In this document: piece by piece, positions 6,456-10,929 of the stretch | Position numbering within the stretch: the stretch's first letter is position 1 | Layout: the number at the start of each line of letters is the position of its first letter | From: an uncultured Actinomycetes bacterium | Lineage (GTDB): Bacteria; Actinomycetota; Thermoleophilia; Solirubrobacterales; Solirubrobacteraceae | NCBI GenBank assembly: GCA_937888775.1 | Contig: CALAQT010000130.1 | Coordinates: forward strand, 1 to 10,929 | Direction of reading: 5' to 3' | DNA length: 10,929 nucleotides | Translations under genes and position numbers: made by a program | The notes under the pieces: generated by a model | Told to the model about the DNA's origin: nothing | Seen by the model: the letters and a program-made list of their open reading frames with translations, nothing else | Databases searched by the model: none

Positions 6456-6947
6456 TCACGGCCCCCGCAGCCCGCAGGCGCGGGCGGCTTGCTCGAGTGC
6501 CGGCGACTGGAGATCGATTCCGGGCCGGAGGATGAAGAACATTCCCCCACGGCCGATAACGCTTCCCTGGCCCGGCGCGGGGGGAGTCGTGGTCGGGTCC
6601 GGGAAGTCCGGCAGCCCGTGCTTGCGCATGCACTTTGCGAACGCGAGGGCCAGGAGCTTGTGCTGCTCGGTGGGCGCAGGGAATCCCCCGCTGGCGCCCG
6701 GCGCCAGTATCGCGCACGCCTTCGTGGCGGCCTGGTACGCCGGAGATGGATTGATCTGGACCTCGTTGGGGCCGCTGGGGCTTGGGTCCGGGAAGTTCGG
6801 CACCCCATGCGCGCGCATGCAGTCGGCGGTCTTGATCGCCTTCGCGTAGCTGCTGGACGCTGACGCGCTGGGTTTGGTCGACGACCCGCACGCGGCGATC
6901 GCGACCGCGCAGCCAGCGACGGCGACGGCAAGGACGACTCGGTGCAT
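6456..6947 (-). CDS. Small lipoprotein with duplicated CMRxHGxPxFPDP motif
   Basis: This 163-aa protein of unknown function is probably anchored to the outer face of the membrane. A signal peptide MHRVVLAVAVAG... ends in lipobox AIAAC with Cys20, then a Ser/Ala linker. Two similar halves follow: CMRAHGVPNFPDP at 43-55 with SPAYQAATKAC ending at C78, and CMRKHGLPDFPDP at 106-118 with SPALEQAARAC ending at C158. Each half probably forms one disulfide. Such proteins are frequent in Actinobacteria and I know of no assigned function. The frame extends ten codons upstream, but the ATG at 6947 places the signal peptide correctly. No strong Shine-Dalgarno precedes it. It is a single gene, converging on the transporter operon. 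Confidence 0.82.
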   Translation of the reverse strand: MHRVVLAVAVAGCAVAIAACGSSTKPSASASSSYAKAIKTADCMRAHGVPNFPDPSPSGPNEVQINPSPAYQAATKACAILAPGASGGFPAPTEQHKLLALAFAKCMRKHGLPDFPDPTTTPPAPGQGSVIGRGGMFFILRPGIDLQSPALEQAARACGLRGP

Positions 6948-6970
6948 GCTCGCGTTATAGATCAGCCCCG

Positions 6971-6999
6971 ATAACACGGCGGTTACCGTAACGGTTCAA
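6971..6999 (-). promoter_or_regulatory. Likely promoter of the small lipoprotein gene
   Basis: On the minus strand TTGAAC (6994-6999) and TGTTAT (6971-6976) lie 17 bases apart, each matching the sigma-70-type consensus at four of six positions. The lipoprotein ATG is about 24 bases beyond the -10 box, giving a short leader. The spacer contains the palindrome GTTACCGTAAC (6982-6992), which could be an operator. Confidence 0.4.
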
Positions 7000-7936
7000 T
7001 TGGTGTGGCCTGCAGGCTTCGGAGCGCCTGCCGGTGCACCGGGGCAGCGTCGGCGAGCCGCCGATCGGACGGCCCGCAGCAGTCGCCGTGAGTCGTCGGC
7101 CACTGTTGCTTTCGCGGAATCGCATCGCGCTTCGCGCTCTTCCTATCGCGTGCGACGAGCGGCGCGATCTCGTCCGTCCTCGCGTGTCGCGTCCGGCAGG
7201 CGGGAACACGCGTTTGCACAAGCGCGCCGGTTGGCCCGGTCGGGTTGGAAGCAGCAGCCAGTGCCCAGCGTCCCCCGCCACAGTGCTGCGAGGGGCGACA
7301 CGGATCGGCGCGAGCGGATTTGGGCGATTGCGAGCGCGCGCAGGGACCGCGAGATCGTTAGCTCGGCCCGGCTGATCTTGGTCATCAGCAAGCGGGTCAG
7401 TGATCTCTCTGCGGATCCGCCAGACGCTTGCTCGCGAGCCGCGGGTCAGCTAACGCGTCGAGACGCCCGTCTCCTGCAATCGCCGCGGAGCGGCAGTCTG
7501 GCCCGCGCCGGCTTCAAGACTTCTGGTAGTGCTCAGAAGCAGCAGGTTCGCGCTGGCTCCCGCAACGGCGACGAAGGGGGAGCGAGCGCGGTCGACGAGG
7601 AGAGTGCTGCCATCGTTCCGGAGCGGCAGTGTCGGGCGGCGCGATCGGGGCTATCGAGAGTGCTGCAAGAAGCCCAAAGGGGAAGCGCTGATGCAGAAGC
7701 TCGATCTGCCGCGGGACTCCGTTGGCAGGTGTCCGGTCGAGCGACCTGCTTCTGGCGCGATAAGCAGGTCTCGGACGAAGCGTGGCCCGCTCGTGAATTC
7801 CGTTCCCGACGTCTGGCTAGCCCTGACGTCCCGGCTGGCCCCGACCAGCATTTCCCTCGTCACCCGTTCGCTTTTCGTCGCGCATCGCTAGGGCGTTCAC
7901 CGGACTGCTATTGCGTTGCGGAGGCACGGCAGGGCA
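7000..7936. other. Gene-poor stretch of about 940 bases
   Basis: Several open frames cross this region, including one of 324 codons on the plus strand from 7000. All are rich in Arg, Ser and Ala, lack domain-like hydrophobic patterning and look like chance frames in GC-rich DNA. One 66-codon frame (ATG 7691, with GGGGAA upstream) was considered but resembles nothing known. The stretch contains three copies of GAGAGTGCTGC (7600, 7656 and, beyond the next gene, 10020) and several copies of a GCGGCAGTCTCG-like motif. It could hold remnants of lost genes, but I cannot identify them. Confidence 0.55.
7592..7635 (+). repeat. Dispersed short repeat, copy 1
   Basis: TCGACGAG followed by GAGAGTGCTGC, then TTCCG and a GGCAGTGTCG element, occurs here and in the same order and orientation at 10011-10055. 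Spacing differs by a few bases. Both copies lie outside coding sequence, on either side of the large secreted-protein gene. Confidence 0.5.
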
Positions 7937-9787
7937 TTAGCGCGTTGTGTTCGTCTTTTGGCCGTGCACCGTGATGTTGAATGTCTTACGCATCGGCTTT
8001 AGTCCACGTGCGCTCAGGGTGATCGTCTCCTTGACATGCAGCGTCTGGCCGCTGTTGAGTGCTCTTTGCGCTGTCGCGTTTGGCGAGAGGGTGACCGTGT
8101 AGGCGCCGCCTGCACGTATCGTCAGCAGCCGCGATCCGAATGAGGTCCGGAGGCACTTCCTCGTCCCGTGGTGCTTGACTAGCGGCTTGCTGGCTTTGCA
8201 GCCTGTGCTGTTGGCGGTGGGAGCGAGGGCCTGGGGGTTGGCGATATGCCCGGTCGCGTCGAGTTTCCCGCTGCTGACCGTCACTTTCGCGTTAATCGTG
8301 AAGCCGCGGATGCTGACCTTGCCCACTATGAGCTCCGCTAGCGTGGCTGCGGTTTCTGAGGATGTGACGGTTTGGGTGCCGCCGGGACCGCCGGCCTGTA
8401 CACGGCATGAGAGCCTGGCCCCGACATCGGCGTCGCCGAGCGAGACCGTTCGGCCTGTTTCGCCGGTGATTGGCTTGCCGTTACGCAGCCACTGATATGA
8501 GAAGCTGGTGCCTGGCGGATAGGAAGCCGTTGAGCAGCTCAGCCGCTTGCCGGCTTGGGCGCGGCCGTTCACCGTCGCGGTGCCGATGGGCGGGAGGTCC
8601 GGTGCGACGCCGGTGCCGATGGGCGGGGGGTCCGGTGCGACGCCGGTGCCGCTGAGCCCGACTGTCGTCACTCCCGGGTTGGAGGCGTTGCTGATCAAGA
8701 ACAGCGACGCATCCTTAACGCCGGCGGCGATCGGGACGAAACCGACCGTGACCTGGCACGAGGAGCCCGCAGAGATCTGTCGGCCAGAGCAGCTGTTGTT
8801 GCTGATCGGGAACACCTGCGGCGATCCGGCGGCCAAGAACATGGCTTGGATCTGGAGCGGCGCGTCGCCGGTGTCGGTCAGCGTGAAGGTCTGTGAGGTC
8901 TGAGCGCCGAGCGTGACGTTTCCGTAGATGGCTTGGGAGGGGCTGACCGTCATGATCGGCCCGTTGAGCCCTACGCCGGTCAACGACACGACTAGGGGGT
9001 TGGCGGTTCCGTCGTTGTTGATCTCAAGCTGAGCGTTTTGGATGCCCGCTGAGGTTGGCTGGAACTGCAGGTAGACCTGACAGGTGTTGTTGGGTCCGAA
9101 CGTGCCCTGGTTCTGGCAGTTGCTGCTCTGGATGTTGAACGAGGACGCGCCGGATCCGGTGATCTGAACATTGTTGATGATCACGCTGGCGCTAGGCCCG
9201 TTGCTGATCGTCACGTGCTGTTGGTTTGAGTTGCCCTGGTTGAGGACCACTCCGCCGAAGTCAAGCGAGTTCTGATCGGCGCTCAGCGTGCCGGTGGTCG
9301 CGGTTCCCGACAGACTCACATTAGTGGTGCCGGTGCTGATCCCGTTGTCGTCCAGCAGCGTAAGGGTCGCGTCTTTCGTTCCCGGGCCGCTGGACACCGG
9401 ATAGAAGACCACGCTCACCGAGCAGCTGCTGGTGATCTGGATCGTCTGCCCTGCGCAGGAGTCCTGTGAGATCGAGTAGCTCGAGGCGTCGAGCCCGATG
9501 ATCTGCGCCGACTGCACCGTCGTGGGCGTGCCCGAGTTGTTGGTGTAGGTCTCCGTGATCGAGGGCGAGGGGTTATGCATGTCCTGCGCGAAGAAATCCA
9601 GACTCGATGACGAAGGAGTCAATGCCGAAGGACCCGGCGGCGAGGCGGCCAGCGCCGGCGCCGCCGCCAGCAGCGCGCAAACCAGCCCCAGCGCGCAAAC
9701 CAGCCCCAGCGAGCAACCCAGCGGCACCATACGAGCGATCCGCGACCGGCACCGCGACTGCGCCTCATTCCCCGAGACTAGATCCAT
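7937..9787 (-). CDS. Secreted multidomain protein: three ASH (choice-of-anchor D) domains, Ig-like domain, C-terminal beta domain
   Basis: This 616-aa protein is probably exported and works at or outside the cell surface, likely in binding or adhesion; its partner is unknown. A signal peptide (1-47) ends APALA. Three ASH-type repeats follow at about 56-163, 166-273 and 278-383. Each ends in (V)SLxG and carries one cysteine pair: C111/C122, C224/C236 and C333/C344. A Pro-Gly linker (384-403) contains an 11-residue duplication. An Ig-like repeat (404-483; SYQWLRNGKPITG, and RLSC after DADVGA) and a C-terminal beta-rich domain with C530/C545 (487-616) complete it. No LPxTG, transmembrane anchor or lipobox was seen. 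The frame is open back to 10171, but ATG 9787 has GGGAGA about 8 bases upstream and starts the signal peptide region; ATG at 9730 is an alternative. Confidence 0.85.
   Translation of the reverse strand: MDLVSGNEAQSRCRSRIARMVPLGCSLGLVCALGLVCALLAAAPALAASPPGPSALTPSSSSLDFFAQDMHNPSPSITETYTNNSGTPTTVQSAQIIGLDASSYSISQDSCAGQTIQITSSCSVSVVFYPVSSGPGTKDATLTLLDDNGISTGTTNVSLSGTATTGTLSADQNSLDFGGVVLNQGNSNQQHVTISNGPSASVIINNVQITGSGASSFNIQSSNCQNQGTFGPNNTCQVYLQFQPTSAGIQNAQLEINNDGTANPLVVSLTGVGLNGPIMTVSPSQAIYGNVTLGAQTSQTFTLTDTGDAPLQIQAMFLAAGSPQVFPISNNSCSGRQISAGSSCQVTVGFVPIAAGVKDASLFLISNASNPGVTTVGLSGTGVAPDPPPIGTGVAPDLPPIGTATVNGRAQAGKRLSCSTASYPPGTSFSYQWLRNGKPITGETGRTVSLGDADVGARLSCRVQAGGPGGTQTVTSSETAATLAELIVGKVSIRGFTINAKVTVSSGKLDATGHIANPQALAPTANSTGCKASKPLVKHHGTRKCLRTSFGSRLLTIRAGGAYTVTLSPNATAQRALNSGQTLHVKETITLSARGLKPMRKTFNITVHGQKTNTTR
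8579..8644 (-). repeat. 33-bp tandem duplication encoding the interdomain linker
   Basis: Two adjacent 33-base units (8579-8611 and 8612-8644) differ at a single base. A third partial unit begins at 8645 and diverges after seven bases. They encode GTGVAPDPPPI and GTGVAPDLPPI in the linker between the third ASH domain and the Ig-like domain. The near identity points to recent replication slippage, and copy number may vary between strains. Confidence 0.9.
9672..9707 (-). repeat. Perfect 18-bp tandem duplication in the signal peptide
   Basis: The unit AGCGCGCAAACCAGCCCC occurs twice without mismatch (9672-9689, 9690-9707). A degraded third unit follows at 9708. It encodes repeated LGLVCA within the hydrophobic core of the secreted protein's signal peptide and lengthens that core in frame by six residues. 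Confidence 0.9.
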
Positions 9788-10424
9788 CGTCCGTCTCCCA
9801 TTTGAAACGTCGAAACAGCTAATTCCGGGCTTCATCGACAACCCGCCGGCAAACTTGAGCGCGAAGAAGCCACAGAGCCCGCGCTCCTCGTCTAACGGGT
9901 CTGCTAGAAGCTTGAAAAGACGTAGTCCCGCGGACGAGCGCCCGCGCCTGCGCGATCCGCACAGACCGGCTGGGTTGAGCCGATCACCCACACGCTGAAC
10001 AGCTGGTCCTTCGACGAGCGAGAGTGCTGCTTTGATCATATTCCGGCAGTCTCGAAGACGCTGCACCTTTTGAGGAGATCCGGCAGCTCGCGCTGACTGC
10101 CGCTCACTTCTGCAATCACGAAGCAGCGGCACCATGGCCCCGCCCCAGACCGGCCAGCGAGACTTCTGCATCGGAACGGGAGCAGAACTGTCAACGGAAT
10201 CTCGGCGGAGTCGCCGTCATGCTTCTGGTTTCGTTCCGCAGCGGAAGTCTCGGCGTGGGACAGAGGGCGCCCTCAGACTGCCGCAACGCACCAGATGCGA
10301 CAGCGAGGCCCTCGACTCGGACGTGATCACAATGACGGCGAAGGGGCAGCGTCTGGGGCGAGGCTGCCGGCCGCTGCTTCTCGTCGTGGCTGGCTTGTGA
10401 ATCCCTCGGGTCGCAGGAGAGGTC
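9788..10424. other. Gene-poor stretch upstream of the secreted-protein gene
   Basis: The minus frame of the secreted protein stays open to 10171, but the extra 128 codons place the signal peptide internally and look non-coding. No clear promoter pair was found. The stretch holds copy 2 of the dispersed repeat (10011-10055) and several GCRGMAGTCTCG-like motifs on both strands (10043, 10094, 10156, 10240, 10272). No RNA gene was recognised. Confidence 0.5.
10011..10055 (+). repeat. Dispersed short repeat, copy 2
   Basis: This matches 7592-7635 in order and orientation: TCGACGAG, GAGAGTGCTGC, TTCCG and GGCAGTCTCG. It sits upstream of the secreted-protein gene, in DNA without a supported gene. 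Confidence 0.5.
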
Positions 10425-10480
10425 CCGAGCACGCAAAAGCAGGCCCGGCCCGTGGGCCGGACCAGCGCGGGCGTGCTCGG
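10425..10480 (-). terminator. Nested two-tier hairpin, possible minus-strand terminator
   Basis: A perfect 10-bp outer stem, CCGAGCACGC (10425-10434) with GCGTGCTCGG (10471-10480), encloses an inner hairpin. The inner hairpin is CCGGCCC (10445-10451) with GGGCCGG (10454-10460), extended by GG/CC across one mismatch. Read on the minus strand, the inner GC-rich stem is followed by TGCTTTTGC, which is compatible with an intrinsic terminator for transcription entering from beyond 10480. Alternatively it is a cruciform or a structured RNA. No gene upstream of it on that strand is supported. Confidence 0.4.
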
Positions 10481-10929
10481 TTGTCAGCTCGGGCCGGGAA
10501 GCTCCTCGGTAGTCGGGACGCTATGCGCCGTCGGGAGGAGCCTCCCAAGGATGAGTCTGGCTTTCGCGCTCATGGCAGCAATCAACGGTTCCACAGGCTC
10601 CAGCGCCACGCTGTCGCACGGGCTCTTCCGCACCAAGCCTCGCCGGCGTCAGTCCGACGGCAGCAAGATTCTCATCCCTCACGGGCGACGGCGCAAGCCG
10701 TCCCGGACGCTGTCGGGCAAACCAAACCTCACAAGGGCCGTTTTCGCTGACCTCGTGAGAGCGGCTCAGGCGGCCAGACACGGTCCTCCGCGACCGAAAT
10801 GGTTCACCCCAGAATCGTGACCTTATGTCAAACGCACAAAAAGTCGACGACGGCGTTGGTTTGTCCGACAGCCACCGTCCGGAGCATCAGTCCGCTCGAG
10901 GTCCGAGCGCACTTTCGCTTTCCGGGTTC
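10481..10929. other. Terminal stretch with no supported gene
   Basis: Open frames here, on both strands, are short and rich in Arg, Pro and Ser without recognisable motifs. A plus-strand frame from ATG 10551 (89 codons, ending PKWFTPES) lacks a well-placed ribosome site. GGAGG/CCTCC at 10534-10545 can form a small hairpin. A gene entering from beyond 10929 cannot be excluded. Confidence 0.5.

Noticed and set aside
5972..6931. 319-codon minus frame across the lipoprotein and repeat
   Set aside because: It is out of frame with the clear lipoprotein gene and has no protein-like pattern.
7691..7891. 66-codon plus-strand ORF with a purine-rich site upstream
   Set aside because: The ribosome site is plausible but the peptide has no recognisable feature; evidence is too thin to call a gene.
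7000..7974. 324-codon plus-strand frame
   Set aside because: Arg/Ser/Ala-rich, no motif, no ribosome site, and it overlaps the end of the secreted-protein gene on the other strand.
9788..10171. N-terminal extension of the secreted protein
   Set aside because: It would place a clear signal peptide about 150 residues inside the protein; composition looks non-coding.
10295..10820. Overlapping plus-strand frames near the right edge
   Set aside because: No family resemblance, poor ribosome sites, and they cross the strong nested hairpin.
10862..10929. Possible tRNA T-arm (GGGTTC at the window end)
   Set aside because: No matching acceptor, D-arm or anticodon stem could be drawn in the preceding bases.
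1..10929. CRISPR array, toxin-antitoxin pair or defence cluster
   Set aside because: No regularly spaced repeats of 25-40 bases and no nuclease, methylase or toxin motifs were seen on either strand.

Overview
The window looks like chromosomal accessory DNA from a high-GC soil-type actinobacterium. The best guess is class Thermoleophilia (Solirubrobacter/Conexibacter relatives). This rests on strong GC bias in every real gene, an RbsB/FrcB-type transporter, a small lipoprotein with duplicated 'CMRxHGxPxFPDP' motifs, and a secreted protein made of choice-of-anchor D (ASH) domains plus an Ig-like domain. All three protein types are common there. The taxonomic call is inference; there is no rRNA or marker gene.

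Layout. (1) 54-1345: an apparently complete IS1595-family insertion sequence, with a 319-aa transposase on the minus strand and 34-bp terminal inverted repeats matching at 30 of 34 positions. Its 260-bp leader holds a small ORF with a perfect Shine-Dalgarno. (2) 1346-2965: a graveyard. It contains a four-times frameshifted IS110-family transposase (1792-2793, minus), preceded by a hairpin-rich leader of the kind that encodes bridge RNA in this family, and a conserved 123-bp sequence at 1539-1661. (3) 3017-5997: an intact, tightly packed plus-strand ABC sugar-importer operon of lipoprotein binding protein, permease and single-domain ATPase, in FrcB-C-A order. (4) 6039-6260, minus: an inverted copy of the 123-bp sequence (about 90% identical by hand alignment) joined to a remnant of a STAS-domain gene. 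The two copies bracket the IS110 remnant and the whole transporter operon. (5) 6456-6947, minus: a small lipoprotein with its own likely promoter. (6) About 7000-7936: gene-poor. (7) 7937-9787, minus: a secreted 616-aa multidomain protein. (8) 9788-10929: gene-poor, with short dispersed repeats and a strong nested hairpin at 10425-10480.

The three transporter genes should act as one importer for a monosaccharide or polyol. No kinase, isomerase or regulator gene lies beside them, so the substrate cannot be named. The two secreted or lipid-anchored minus-strand proteins are independent units. No convincing new defence or mobile system was found. The items most worth checking are the inverted repeat pair around the transporter operon, the hairpin leader of the dead IS110, and the small ORFs in the IS1595 leader.
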